This document shows, one piece after another, positions 1 through 7,489 of a stretch of 64,000 bases of DNA (positions are counted from its first letter, which is position 1; each line of letters opens with the position of its first letter). Position numbers and translations under genes: made by a program. Origin of the DNA: Bacteriovoracaceae bacterium (GTDB taxonomy: Bacteria; Bdellovibrionota; Bacteriovoracia; Bacteriovoracales; Bacteriovoracaceae). Below the pieces are notes generated by a model that did no database searches, had not been told where the DNA came from, and saw nothing but the letters and a program-made list of their open reading frames with translations. The DNA lies in contig JAHDBN010000003.1 of the NCBI GenBank assembly GCA_020630335.1, positions 1 to 64,000 of the forward strand, given 5' to 3'.

Positions 1-24
1 CAATATGTGTCAGAGGGCTTTTAA

Positions 25-669
25 GAGAAGTTTCCACCATTAAGCGAGAAGAGCGGATCATCTGGTAAGGCCCCTGATATTTTATCTCAAGAAGAAATAT
101 CTTCGTTTCTTAAGCAAGCAAAAGAACTAAGACATCCTTGGTTTCCTGTCTGGCTAACAGCTTGTCATACAGGTATGCGAAATGGTGAGTTGTTAGCACT
201 AAAATGGGAAGATTTGTTTATTGATTGGGATTCTGAAGATTGCTCAAAGGACTTCATAAGAGTCTCTAGGTCTTACAATAAAAGGAATAGAGAATTTAAA
301 GTGACGAAGTCTGGTTACTGGAGAAACGTACCAATCTCTCATGAATTAAAGTTGTTATTCATTTCCTTAAAAAAAGAAGATGAGTTAGCAGGAGAATACA
401 AAGAGTTTGTACTTCCTAGATTTAGAGATTGGGAGCGAGGATACCAGTCTCAAATTCTTAAGAAATTCCTAGAAGAGATCGGTATTAAACTGATTAATTT
501 TCATGCTTTAAGAGCTTGTTTCACATGTAGCTTGTTGTTAAGCGGGATTCCTTCAGCCGTAGTTATGAAGATTTGTGGTTGGAAGGATTTAAAGACAATG
601 GAGTTTTATGTGCGACTTGCTGGTGTTAATGAAATGGGGGCTACTGCTAATCTGTCTTTTCTTGATTGA
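25..669 (+). pseudogene. tyrosine recombinase (phage-type integrase), catalytic domain remnant
   Basis: The reading frame is open from base 25 to the stop at 667-669, but a TAA at 22-24 closes it upstream and no ATG, GTG or TTG occurs before base 175, which is already inside the catalytic domain. The core residues are present: Arg in TGMRNGEL, Lys in VTKSGYW, HALR, the GW box and the nucleophile Tyr in MEFYVRL. The catalytic half is therefore intact while the N-terminal DNA-binding half is cut off or frameshifted. Tyrosine recombinases integrate and excise mobile elements. Its position beside TA-like genes and a truncated yedE fits a decayed integrative element. An unseen upstream exon-like fragment in another frame is possible because the window starts here. 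Confidence 0.75.
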
Positions 670-706
670 CTTATGTATACTTTTGGTATACGATAGTATA
701 CATATG
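666..706 (+). promoter_or_regulatory. promoter with triple GTATAC operator
   Basis: A good sigma70-type promoter is readable: TTGACT (666-671), 17-bp spacer, TACGAT (689-694). Three palindromic GTATAC hexamers lie at 675-680, 686-691 and 696-701, one helical turn apart (11 and 10 bp), covering spacer, -10 and start point. The outer two extend into a 9-bp inverted repeat, TATGTATAC (672-680) and GTATACATA (696-704). The downstream protein has a winged HTH, so autorepression is likely (inference). The expected transcription start is within a few bases of the ATG at 704, so the mRNA would be leaderless. Confidence 0.6.
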
Positions 707-1285
707 GTAAACAATATTCTTTTTGGATTATTCACTTCAGAGTCACGTGCTAAAATCTTTGAGCTCTTGTTTAACGGGGAAAATCCCGATTACTACCTAA
801 GAGAGCTAGCTCGCTTGAGTGGTATCTCAATTAGGGCAATTCAAAATGAAATCCATCATCTTTGCTTACTTGATTTATTAGTGATGAGAAAAGATGGTAA
901 TAGAAATTATTATCAAGCGAATTCAAATCATCCAATTTATTCTGACTTAGTGTCGTTAGTAAAAAAGACCAGTGGAATTATTTTTGAATTAGAAGAAATC
1001 TTTAAAGATTCTAAGGTTGAAGTAGCCGGTGTTTTTGGATCATTTGGAACTAAAAAAGAAAAGGGAAGTAGCGATATTGATCTTTTAGTAATAGGGGATT
1101 TAAGTTTGAGACGTTTCTCTAAAATGATTCAAGGCCTTGAAGAGAGATTTGGAAGAGAAATAAATCCACATATTTATACCAAGCTTGAGTTTGGTTCTAA
1201 AATTAAAGACCAAAATCATTTTGTATCAAGTATACTTAAGGAGGATTTAAGATTCTTAAAAGGTGACTTAAGTGAGTTTAGATGA
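704..1285 (+). CDS. winged-HTH protein with minimal nucleotidyltransferase (MNT) domain, antitoxin-like
   Basis: The start chosen is the ATG at 704 (MVNNILFGLF), giving 193 aa. An upstream ATG in the same frame lies inside the integrase gene and precedes the promoter. Residues about 10-75 form a winged helix (YYLRELARLSGISIRAIQNEI). Residues about 110-130 carry the MNT signature GVFGSF then SSDIDLLV, the G-S and D-x-D that bind nucleotide and metal. This wHTH-MNT architecture is the antitoxin partner in HEPN/MNT toxin-antitoxin pairs, where the MNT can AMPylate the HEPN toxin (family knowledge). A broken HEPN frame begins 14 bases before its stop. It is probably autoregulated through the GTATAC boxes. 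Confidence 0.75.
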   Translation: MVNNILFGLFTSESRAKIFELLFNGENPDYYLRELARLSGISIRAIQNEIHHLCLLDLLVMRKDGNRNYYQANSNHPIYSDLVSLVKKTSGIIFELEEIFKDSKVEVAGVFGSFGTKKEKGSSDIDLLVIGDLSLRRFSKMIQGLEERFGREINPHIYTKLEFGSKIKDQNHFVSSILKEDLRFLKGDLSEFR

Positions 1286-1394
1286 TTGGTTAGACAAAGG
1301 GTTTCTCGAAAAGCGAGAGTCTTCAGACAAATAGATTTCTGATCTACTAGAAATAGTAGAGAGAGATATAAAGGACTCCAAAGAAGCTAAAGCA
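1272..1394 (+). pseudogene. HEPN-domain toxin remnant
   Basis: A frame opening with GTG at 1272, overlapping the end of the MNT gene, reads VSLDDWLDKGFLEKRESSDK, hits an in-frame TAG at 1332-1334, and continues ISDLLEIVERDIKDSKEA. This resembles the N terminus of HEPN proteins partnered with MNT antitoxins (SL-x-x-WL-x-K-G-x-L then a helix with ERD). After about 1394 the similarity stops and the rest of the HEPN domain, including its R-x4-6-H catalytic motif, is absent. The overlap with the upstream gene is the usual toxin-antitoxin layout. The toxin is therefore dead while its partner is intact. The family match is by eye only. Confidence 0.55.
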
Positions 1395-1452
1395 CGAAGG
1401 AAGCAAACAGTGATTTTTAAGAATATCCATGATAAAGTAAAAAGGGGGAGAA

Positions 1453-1704
1453 ATGCCAACAGTATTTAGAAAGAATGGTTATCGATTTTTCTTTTACTCT
1501 GAAGAGGGTAACGAACCCATCCATATTCATGTTTCATATGGCGGAGCTCTTGCTAAGTTTTGGATTAATCCCGAGGTAGTTTTATCTAGTAATATTGGAT
1601 TAAAAGTACAAGAAATAAAAAAAGCAAAATTATTAATTTTAGAGAATCAAAGTTTAATAGAGGAGAAATGGAATGAGTATCATGAAAAAAGAAGAAAGCT
1701 TTAG
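1453..1704 (+). CDS. DUF4160 family protein
   Basis: The 83-aa protein begins MPTVFRKNGYRFFFYS and has EPIHIHV, the conserved H-x-H stretch of DUF4160. A strong RBS (AGGGGGAG) lies just before the ATG. It overlaps the following DUF2442 gene by 32 bases in a different frame. DUF4160 and DUF2442 genes are often neighbours in bacteria and have been treated as a toxin-antitoxin-like pair; no activity is established that I can cite. It sits inside the decayed accessory patch together with other TA-type genes. Confidence 0.8.
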   Translation: MPTVFRKNGYRFFFYSEEGNEPIHIHVSYGGALAKFWINPEVVLSSNIGLKVQEIKKAKLLILENQSLIEEKWNEYHEKRRKL

Positions 1705-1948
1705 TTTTGTCGCTACTTCAATTACATTCTCAGAAGATCAGTTTAGCTTGTTTCTTGTTGATGGAAGAACGCTAAGTATTCCATACGAGTTAGTCCCTAG
1801 TTTATCTAGAGCTAGTAAAGCTGCTAGAGAGAATTGTGAACTTTTAGGGATGGGAACTAGTTTACATTGGCCTGAGTTGGATGAAGATATTAGCGTGGAG
1901 GGCCTTGTTTTAGGTCGTAAAATTATAGATTGGGAAAAGTCTGCTTAG
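1673..1948 (+). CDS. DUF2442 family protein
   Basis: The 91-aa protein carries the DUF2442 pattern: a beta-rich start with DGRTLSIPYELVPSL, then WPELDEDISVEGLVLG. The start at 1673 is supported by AGGAG at 1661-1665; an in-frame ATG at 1682 is an alternative. It overlaps the DUF4160 gene, so the two are probably translationally coupled. It is the likely partner (possibly antitoxin-like) of that protein; this is inference from gene pairing. The first copy of the 94-bp repeat starts 17 bases after its stop. Confidence 0.8.
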   Translation: MSIMKKEESFSFVATSITFSEDQFSLFLVDGRTLSIPYELVPSLSRASKAARENCELLGMGTSLHWPELDEDISVEGLVLGRKIIDWEKSA

Positions 1949-1964
1949 TGCGTTTTTCTTGATA

Positions 1965-2058
1965 ATTTCTCAATATTTCTTGGGATTAGAATGTTGATCT
2001 TGCTTAATCTCGGGAATACTATAAGTATATAGGATTATAAGCAGCCTGATGGCTCCTC
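1965..2058 (+). repeat. 94-bp dispersed repeat, copy 1
   Basis: Identical at 88 of 94 positions to 8532-8625, in the same orientation. It contains TTGATC (1994-1999), a 17-bp spacer and TACTAT (2017-2022), a plausible promoter; a 10-bp imperfect stem (TTCTTGGGAT with ATCTCGGGAA, G-U pairs allowed); and an AGCC-TGAT-GGCT hairpin near its end. One of the differences (A in copy 2, G here) keeps the stem paired. No gene begins directly after this copy. It could be a mobile promoter, a structured RNA or the footprint of a duplication. Confidence 0.8.
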
Positions 2059-2354
2059 CAAAATTTTATTAATCTGAACTCTTCTACAAAAACACAAAAC
2101 ACTAACTTATTTAAATCATTACAGGATGGAATTAATCATAGTGTAGCTTAGATTTTGAGAAATCTGTCCGTGAATGTCTCCCACTGTCTCTTGTTGGCTT
2201 ATATTTGGCTTTATGTTGGCTTAAGAAGTAAAAATGGATTTTTTTAGATTTTTAAGCCAATTTTTTATTCATTACTAAGAAAAATAGAGTGTCTAGATTA
2301 ATACAGAATTATTGAGTTATAATTACTTTATTCTTGTTTTAAATATCTTAATTA
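2059..2354. other. gene-free stretch between the repeat and the truncated yedE
   Basis: No coding potential is seen. It holds three direct TTGGCTT boxes at 2194, 2205 and 2216 (exactly 11 bp apart), preceded by two GTCTC units, and an inverted copy AAGCCAA at 2254-2260. TTGGCTTAA (2216-2224) can pair with TTAAGCCAA (2252-2260), followed by a run of six T, which resembles a weak rho-independent terminator. Helically phased short repeats beside an integrase remnant could equally be recombinase arm-type sites. Confidence 0.5.
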
Positions 2355-2657
2355 ACTCATCAGTTTTTTCTTTTTGTGATGGGCGGAGCAGTGGGAATAA
2401 ACCTTATCTTTTTTCCGCTTATTTTAAAAAGAAAGCCATTTATGGCTAATAGATTTTCACTATCAGAAAAAACAAAAATTGATCAAAATTTAATTATTGG
2501 TTCAATGATGTTTGGAATTGGTTGGGGAATAAGTGGAATATGTCCAGGACCTGCAATTGTTAATTTAGTTAGTTTTAAGTTTGAAGTAGTGATTTTTGTA
2601 GTTTCGATGTTATTGGGAATGGTACTTTACAATAAGAAAGGAACTGATCTTCCATAA
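2355..2657 (+). pseudogene. YeeE/YedE-type (DUF6691) membrane protein, N-terminally truncated
   Basis: The frame is open from 2352 after a TAA, and family-like sequence begins at FVMGGAV (about 2373), a point that is internal in full-length homologs. It continues through NLIFFPLILKRK and FGIGWGISGICPGPAIV, the conserved Cys-containing CPGP loop, and a last membrane helix. About 40-50 N-terminal residues with the first helices are missing and the residues before FVMGG do not look like the family. The first usable starts are GTG 2376 or ATG 2379, with no RBS. YeeE/YedE proteins move thiosulfate or related sulfur compounds. Loss of the 5' end coincides with the edge of the accessory patch. Confidence 0.65.
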
Positions 2658-2690
2658 TCAATTCCTTTCGCTCGTAGGATTTATGACCTT

Positions 2691-2945
2691 TTATTCCTCT
2701 GAGATTGATGAATAATCATCAGGTAATGTCTTAATATTTTCATATTCTTCATCTAGATCATTATCTTCTATGGTATTATGCCCTTCATAAATTTCACTTT
2801 CAGCGATGTTGCTTTCCGGCGTCATTTCATCTTCATAGAAATTATCTATTGATTCATGTGTTGATGAATAACTGATGATACTTCCTAGTATCCAGATCAA
2901 AAAAACTATCCATGGTATGAATTTGAAAAATTGTTTGTTATTCAT
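2691..2945 (-). CDS. small single-pass membrane protein with acidic tail
   Basis: The start chosen is the ATG at 2945 (MNNKQFFKFIPW) because it forms an ATGA overlap with the stop of the upstream gene; an upstream in-frame Met would add a lysine-rich run. The 84-aa product has one hydrophobic helix (about residues 8-27, IPWIVFLIWILGSIIS) followed by a strongly acidic, Ser-rich domain that would lie outside the membrane. I do not recognise a family. It is coupled to the secreted Cys protein upstream, and the acidic tail and that protein's basic tail could associate (inference). Confidence 0.6.
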   Translation of the reverse strand: MNNKQFFKFIPWIVFLIWILGSIISYSSTHESIDNFYEDEMTPESNIAESEIYEGHNTIEDNDLDEEYENIKTLPDDYSSISEE

Positions 2946-3178
2946 TTCTTCTTCCTTTTTCTTCTTTCTTTTTTGCAAAATTTAGTAATTAAATCCTTAC
3001 TTAGTTTATTTTTTTTAGAGCAAAATTTTTCTCTTTTCGCTCCCTCAATATGCTCACAAGAATAGAGCGTTCTATCTTCTTTGCATTTAAGCTCTTTTGG
3101 CCCTGGTAGGGTCGATTCATTTGCTCTTAAGCTCAATGCTCCGAAAAATATAATGACAATAATAAAGATGATTCTCAT
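2942..3178 (-). CDS. small secreted cysteine-containing protein with basic C terminus
   Basis: The 78-aa product has a signal peptide (MRIIFIIVIIFFGALSLRA), a short mature part with five Cys (KELKC, LYSC, KFC, KFC pattern), and a Lys/Arg-only end (KKERRKRKKK). Translation of the next gene starts inside its stop codon. No family is recognised. It is transcribed away from the LysR gene, and the 98 bases between them must hold both promoters. Confidence 0.6.
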   Translation of the reverse strand: MRIIFIIVIIFFGALSLRANESTLPGPKELKCKEDRTLYSCEHIEGAKREKFCSKKNKLSKDLITKFCKKERRKRKKK

Positions 3179-3240
3179 TTCAGTCTCCTTTTTCTAGATT
3201 TTAAGTGAAAAATGAGCCTAATAATAATCGTTTTTTTTTC

Positions 3241-3276
3241 TTGCTTGCATCGGAAAAACCGAATTATAATATTTGA
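3241..3276 (+). promoter_or_regulatory. LysR-gene promoter with a T-N11-A box in the spacer
   Basis: TTGCTT (3241-3246), an 18-bp spacer and a consensus TATAAT (3265-3270) stand directly before the ATG at 3277, so the transcript should begin at or next to the start codon. The spacer holds TCGG-AAAAA-CCGA (3250-3262), a perfect inverted repeat of the T-N11-A form bound by LysR-type regulators. Binding there would block RNA polymerase, so negative autoregulation is the simplest reading (inference). Confidence 0.7.
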
Positions 3277-4143
3277 ATGGAAAGACTTAATTTTAGCCAT
3301 TTATATTACTTTTACATAGTCGCCAAGGAAGGATCTATTAAAGCAGCGACTGAAAAACTCTTTGTTACTCAATCGACAATATCTGATCAGATAAAGCTAT
3401 TAGAAGATTTTTTTAATACTAAGCTCTTTGATCGAAAAAACAGATCATTGATTCTGAATAGAGATGGCGAGCTAGTATTAGAGTATGCTGAACAGGTTTT
3501 TTCACTAGAAAAAGAACTGACTGATCGTCTGAAGCACAGGCTCGATATCCCAAAGAGGTCCTTAGATGTTGGAGTTACTCATAGAATGAATCATTCATTT
3601 CATTATGAAACTATTGTTGGATTATTTGGTCATGATGATATTGCAGTAAATTTTGTCGAAGGTGAAAGACATAGGCTTATTGCTGATCTCGAAAATGGCG
3701 AACTAGATATAGTCTTTACTATGGAAAAAGAGACAGGGAGCAAAATCCTTGATTCTTATAAATATGGTAAAAATAAAAATCTAATCTTGGGTCATAAAAA
3801 ATTTAAAAAGAAATTAAAGAATTTCCCTGAAGATTTACATGAGCTTGAATTATTTCATTATCCTAAAGATTCAAATCTAAGATATGAGTTAGATATGTAT
3901 TTTTCAAGGGTTGGTGTAGTTCCGATAATTATTGGAGAGGGAGATGATATTTTAATACATGAACTTGTTGCTTCGAAAGGGTTGGGAGTAGTTATTGTTC
4001 CAGAAGGTAGTGCTCATAGGATTTTAAATAATAAAGACCTGGTAGTTTTAGGTGAAATAGATGAATTAGATTTTCAGGTGTGGGGAATAATAAAAAATTC
4101 ATATAAAGGTCTTGGTTATCAACTTTTAAAGGGGAAGATTTGA
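3277..4143 (+). CDS. LysR-family transcriptional regulator, NhaR-like
   Basis: The 288-aa protein begins MERLNFSHLYYFYIVAKEGS, close to NhaR-type regulators, with the HTH KAATEKLFVTQSTISDQIK at about residues 22-40 and a periplasmic-binding-like effector domain from about 90 onward. No Shine-Dalgarno precedes the ATG; the -10 box ends six bases upstream, so the mRNA is probably leaderless. Its stop overlaps the start of the next gene (TGATG), so it is co-transcribed with the ATP-grasp/aspartoacylase operon and probably controls it. No Na+/H+ antiporter gene is nearby, so an NhaR role should not be assumed. Confidence 0.85.
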   Translation: MERLNFSHLYYFYIVAKEGSIKAATEKLFVTQSTISDQIKLLEDFFNTKLFDRKNRSLILNRDGELVLEYAEQVFSLEKELTDRLKHRLDIPKRSLDVGVTHRMNHSFHYETIVGLFGHDDIAVNFVEGERHRLIADLENGELDIVFTMEKETGSKILDSYKYGKNKNLILGHKKFKKKLKNFPEDLHELELFHYPKDSNLRYELDMYFSRVGVVPIIIGEGDDILIHELVASKGLGVVIVPEGSAHRILNNKDLVVLGEIDELDFQVWGIIKNSYKGLGYQLLKGKI

Positions 4144-5576
4144 TGAAAAAAAGTGTTGAAGTTTTTTATCCGGGAGAATTTGAAGATTCTAATCATTTTT
4201 ACCCAAAAGCGCTCAATGCTCATATACATCCAATGGTTAATCATTTTTTCAATCTTGATATAGATAGAATTTGTGAGCGTTATCATTACTTAAATCCGCA
4301 GGTAGACAAAGATTTTTTAAAAAAAATTATGGCAAAGAAAACTAAGAATTTTTTCTGGGGAGGGGCAGATCTTTTTTATGTGACTACTGAAAAAGGTAAT
4401 AGAAAGATGGTAGTCTTAGAGACTAATTCATGCCCTTCTGGGCAAAAGTCGATGCCAAGCCTTATAGATTCTGATGATTACAGAGGTTACAGAGCTTTGA
4501 TCAAAGATTCCTTTTTACCTGCTTTAAAAGGGAAGAGGCTGCCTGTGGGAGAATTAGCTATTATTTATGATAAAAACTATATGGAAGTTTCGGGATATGC
4601 TTCGACACTTGCAGATGAAATCAATAAGAAAGTTTATCTTATTCCATTCTTTGATGATAATTGCCAAGGTAAGTTTGAAAATGGAGTTTTAACAACAATC
4701 GATCCAGAGACCAAAAAGACGGTTAAGATTAAAGCAGCTTTAAGATATGTTACTCAAAAACCTTGGTCTAGAATTCCTATAAGCACGAAAACATTTATTT
4801 ATAATTCAACCTTAGTGTGCTTATCTGGAGGAAGAAATAAGCTTTTGGCAAATAAAGCTTATGAAATATACAACACCAAACTTAAAGAATCTGGTTTAGA
4901 GATTAATATCCCTGAAACCATTATGGACGTCAGCAAAATTGAAATTCCTTTGTGGATACAAAAATTTGGTGGGCATGCAGTAGTAAAAAACCCTTATTCT
5001 AATGCTGGACAAGGAGTTTTTACGATTACAAATAAAAAGGAACTTGAAGATTTTATGAGTATAGATCATGAATACGACCAGTTCATTATTCAAAGTTTAA
5101 TTGGTCATTACAACTGGAGCTCAAGTAGCTCTAAAGGAAAATTTTATCATATTGGAACATTACCTAATAAAAGAAAAGATTCTTTTGTTGCTGATTTGAG
5201 AATCATGATCGTCTCAACAAGTTTAGGATTTAAACCCGTGGCCATATATGCAAGAAGAGCAGCTAAGTCTTTAAAGAATGATTTTTCTAAATCACAGGAC
5301 TCTTGGAGTATGCTAGGGACCAATTTATCCATAAAACTAGACAAGAATAAGTGGTCTTCTGATACCTCTCGATTAGTACTGATGGATAGAAAAGATTTCA
5401 ATACTCTTGGAATTGGAATTGATGATTTAATAGAAGGATATATTCAAACTATTTTATCTGTTAGCGCCATTGATGAAATGACTCTGCAGTTATTAAACAC
5501 CAAGGGACAATTTAGAAAAAAATTATTTAAATCTCTTGATAATGATGAAGCATTATTTAAAGAAATAAAATTTTAG
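4143..5576 (+). CDS. ATP-grasp-like ligase, unknown substrate
   Basis: The ATG at 4143 overlaps the LysR stop; a TTG just before it is less likely. The 477-aa protein has an N-terminal domain with VVLETNSCPSGQKSMP (about 95-110) and a C-terminal half resembling an ATP-grasp fold: GGHAVVKNPYSNAGQGVF (about 276-293, the nucleotide-binding strand and glycine loop), then QFIIQSLIGHYNW and KDSFVADLRIMIV. ATP-grasp enzymes join a carboxylate to an amine through an acylphosphate. The exact subfamily is not recognised. Its place between a regulator, an aspartoacylase-like hydrolase and a second ATP-grasp ligase suggests synthesis or remodelling of a small peptide or amino-acid conjugate (inference). 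Confidence 0.65.
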   Translation: MKKSVEVFYPGEFEDSNHFYPKALNAHIHPMVNHFFNLDIDRICERYHYLNPQVDKDFLKKIMAKKTKNFFWGGADLFYVTTEKGNRKMVVLETNSCPSGQKSMPSLIDSDDYRGYRALIKDSFLPALKGKRLPVGELAIIYDKNYMEVSGYASTLADEINKKVYLIPFFDDNCQGKFENGVLTTIDPETKKTVKIKAALRYVTQKPWSRIPISTKTFIYNSTLVCLSGGRNKLLANKAYEIYNTKLKESGLEINIPETIMDVSKIEIPLWIQKFGGHAVVKNPYSNAGQGVFTITNKKELEDFMSIDHEYDQFIIQSLIGHYNWSSSSSKGKFYHIGTLPNKRKDSFVADLRIMIVSTSLGFKPVAIYARRAAKSLKNDFSKSQDSWSMLGTNLSIKLDKNKWSSDTSRLVLMDRKDFNTLGIGIDDLIEGYIQTILSVSAIDEMTLQLLNTKGQFRKKLFKSLDNDEALFKEIKF

Positions 5577-5583
5577 GAAAAAT

Positions 5584-6546
5584 ATGAAAGATGTATTTAA
5601 TAAATTAGATTTGGATCAGTTTAAGACTTCTTCCATCAATAAGGTTTGGATAGAAATTATTAGAAGTGCACTAAGTGAACCCATTTCTGTTCCTGTAATA
5701 GTTATTAAAGGCTCTAAGCCTGGGCCAATATTTGGAATTACTGCTGCTTTACATGGGAACGAAGTAAATGGAGTAGGGGTGATTCATAAATTTATTGAGA
5801 AGATAAACCCTAAGAGCTTATCAGGAACTTTAGTGTGTGTATTAGTTTCTAATGTTCCAGGATATTTGAAAAAAGTTCGAAGTTTTAGTGATCGTATTGA
5901 TCTAAATCATATCATGCCAGGGAAAAAACATGGAAATACTGCGGAGGTTTATGCTTATAACCTCTTTAACAAGGTAATAAAAAAGTTTGATTATCTCGTT
6001 GATCTACACACTGCTAGTAAAGGAAGATACAACACATTATATATTCGAGCAGATATGAATGATAAGCGGGTTTCTAGAATGGCAATTTTACTTAGACCTG
6101 AAATTATTCTTCATAATCCACCTAACGATAAAACAATGAGGGGAGCAGCTTCCAAAATAGGTATTCCTTCTGTAACGGTAGAAGTCGGTAACCCATTTAA
6201 ATTTCAAGAGAAGTATATTAGAAAAACTGTTGTAGGTCTAAAAGCATTATTAGTTCATGCAAAAATTTTAAAAACAACATTGCCAATTCCAAGTCCTCAA
6301 AAGATGTATAAATGTAAAAGTTCAAAATGGATTTATACAGATAACGGAGGCGTTTTAGATGTTTCAGTTGAGCTGGGTCAGAAAATTAGAAGAGGTGAAA
6401 AAATTGCGTCTATAAAAAATATTTTTGGTGAAGTCGTATCTGAATACTTTTGTCAAAATGATGGAATAGTAATTGGTAAAAGTGTTGATCCTGTAGCTGA
6501 AACAGGATCAAGGATTTTACATTTAGGTTTTAGAGATGGAAAATAA
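5584..6546 (+). CDS. succinylglutamate desuccinylase/aspartoacylase family amidohydrolase
   Basis: The 320-aa protein carries the zinc-site motifs of the AspA/AstE branch of M14-like enzymes: ALHGNEVNG (H-x-x-E, about 59-67), RIDLNHIMPG (Arg and Asn substrate contacts), VDLHTA (third zinc His) and SVTVEVG (catalytic Glu). The last ~80 residues form a barrel-sandwich-like domain (DNGGVLDVSVELGQKIRRGE). Family members cut N-acyl or amide bonds of acidic amino acids. It starts 7 bases after the preceding gene and overlaps the next. It could hydrolyse or proofread the product of the flanking ligases. Confidence 0.85.
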   Translation: MKDVFNKLDLDQFKTSSINKVWIEIIRSALSEPISVPVIVIKGSKPGPIFGITAALHGNEVNGVGVIHKFIEKINPKSLSGTLVCVLVSNVPGYLKKVRSFSDRIDLNHIMPGKKHGNTAEVYAYNLFNKVIKKFDYLVDLHTASKGRYNTLYIRADMNDKRVSRMAILLRPEIILHNPPNDKTMRGAASKIGIPSVTVEVGNPFKFQEKYIRKTVVGLKALLVHAKILKTTLPIPSPQKMYKCKSSKWIYTDNGGVLDVSVELGQKIRRGEKIASIKNIFGEVVSEYFCQNDGIVIGKSVDPVAETGSRILHLGFRDGK

Positions 6547-7489
6547 AAAAGTTGGGTTTTTAGTTAATGACTATAATTTAAAAAATGACCAAGCGACCAC
6601 GTATCTTCTAAAAAAGATATCTTCATTTTTTGATTCAGTTTATATCTTCTCAGTTAAGAGCTTTAATAATGATTTTACGATAGATGCTTTACATTTAGAT
6701 GTGAGTCTAGAAGATTCTTTAGATGTAAAGGGAGACTTGCAAGGCCTTGATGAAGTGAGAATAAGTCTAAGAAAATTGTCACTAGTTTTAATAAGGACTA
6801 ACCCTGCTAGAGATTTTATTAATCACAAATATCATCAAAGATCTTTAGATTATTTAGAAAAGCTAGAAGGCTTTGGAGTTCCTATTATTAATTCTCCTAG
6901 ATCTTTAAAAAATATGCATTCAAAAGAATATTTATTTTCTTTACCTCATGAAACTATTCCTCTCAGTGCAATGATCTATAATAACTTGGATCTTACTGAG
7001 TTTTATTACTATGCCAGTAGAAAAATTGTTTTAAAGCCATTAATAGGAACAAGAGGTGAAGGGATTGAGTTAATTGATAATGAAGATAAGCTTAATAAAA
7101 AATTTAATTTCCCTATGATTGCTCAAGAGTTTGTAGAAGATAATTTACAAGCCGATAAAAGAGTATGTTTATTCGATGGAGAGGTCATGGAGATTGAAGA
7201 TGTTAAGGGTGTGGTCAGAAGAATTCCCAAGAAAGGGGAATTTAGATCAAATGTCTTTCTGGGAGGAAGAGCAGATATTGCAGAGTTAGATCAGGATGAT
7301 TTAAGCACTATAGATAGAGTTAGACCTTGGCTTGTTCAAAATGGATTAAGATATGTCGGATTAGATTTGCTAGGTGGAAAAATTATTGAAATCAACTGCT
7401 TTTCACCTGGAGGGATTCAGGATTATGAAAGATTTTATAAAAAGCCATTTGGTGATTATTTAATTGGATCAATACTAGAAGAATTATGA
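6536..7489 (+). CDS. GshB/RimK-like ATP-grasp ligase
   Basis: The 317-aa protein has the RimK/GshB layout: N-terminal preATP-grasp domain (VGFLVNDYN; LSLVLIRTNPARDF), then KIVLKPLIGTRGEGIEL (ATP loop), MIAQEFVE, RRIPKKGEFRSNVFLGGRA and YVGLDLLGGKIIEINCFSPGGI. The metal-binding E-I-N and the Arg/Asn pattern are those of glutathione synthetases and glutamate ligases. It overlaps its upstream neighbour by 11 bases and its downstream one by 4. It probably adds an amino acid to a peptide or protein acceptor; the substrate cannot be read from sequence. No gshA-like gene is present, so classical glutathione synthesis is not indicated. Confidence 0.8.
   Translation: MENKKVGFLVNDYNLKNDQATTYLLKKISSFFDSVYIFSVKSFNNDFTIDALHLDVSLEDSLDVKGDLQGLDEVRISLRKLSLVLIRTNPARDFINHKYHQRSLDYLEKLEGFGVPIINSPRSLKNMHSKEYLFSLPHETIPLSAMIYNNLDLTEFYYYASRKIVLKPLIGTRGEGIELIDNEDKLNKKFNFPMIAQEFVEDNLQADKRVCLFDGEVMEIEDVKGVVRRIPKKGEFRSNVFLGGRADIAELDQDDLSTIDRVRPWLVQNGLRYVGLDLLGGKIIEINCFSPGGIQDYERFYKKPFGDYLIGSILEEL

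Noticed and set aside
1268-1459. Open frame on the minus strand across the HEPN remnant
   Set aside because: Unrecognisable protein, no RBS, and the plus strand reads as HEPN fragments.
25-2375. A complete prophage or integrative element
   Set aside because: Only the recombinase remnant and TA-like genes are seen; no structural, replication or conjugation genes are present in the window.
3277-4143. Calling the LysR regulator nhaR
   Set aside because: The N terminus resembles NhaR but no antiporter or sodium-linked gene lies nearby; the operon context is different.
6536-7489. Naming the ligase gshB or rimK
   Set aside because: It mixes features of both, there is no gshA-like gene and no ribosomal S6 context, so a specific symbol is not supported.
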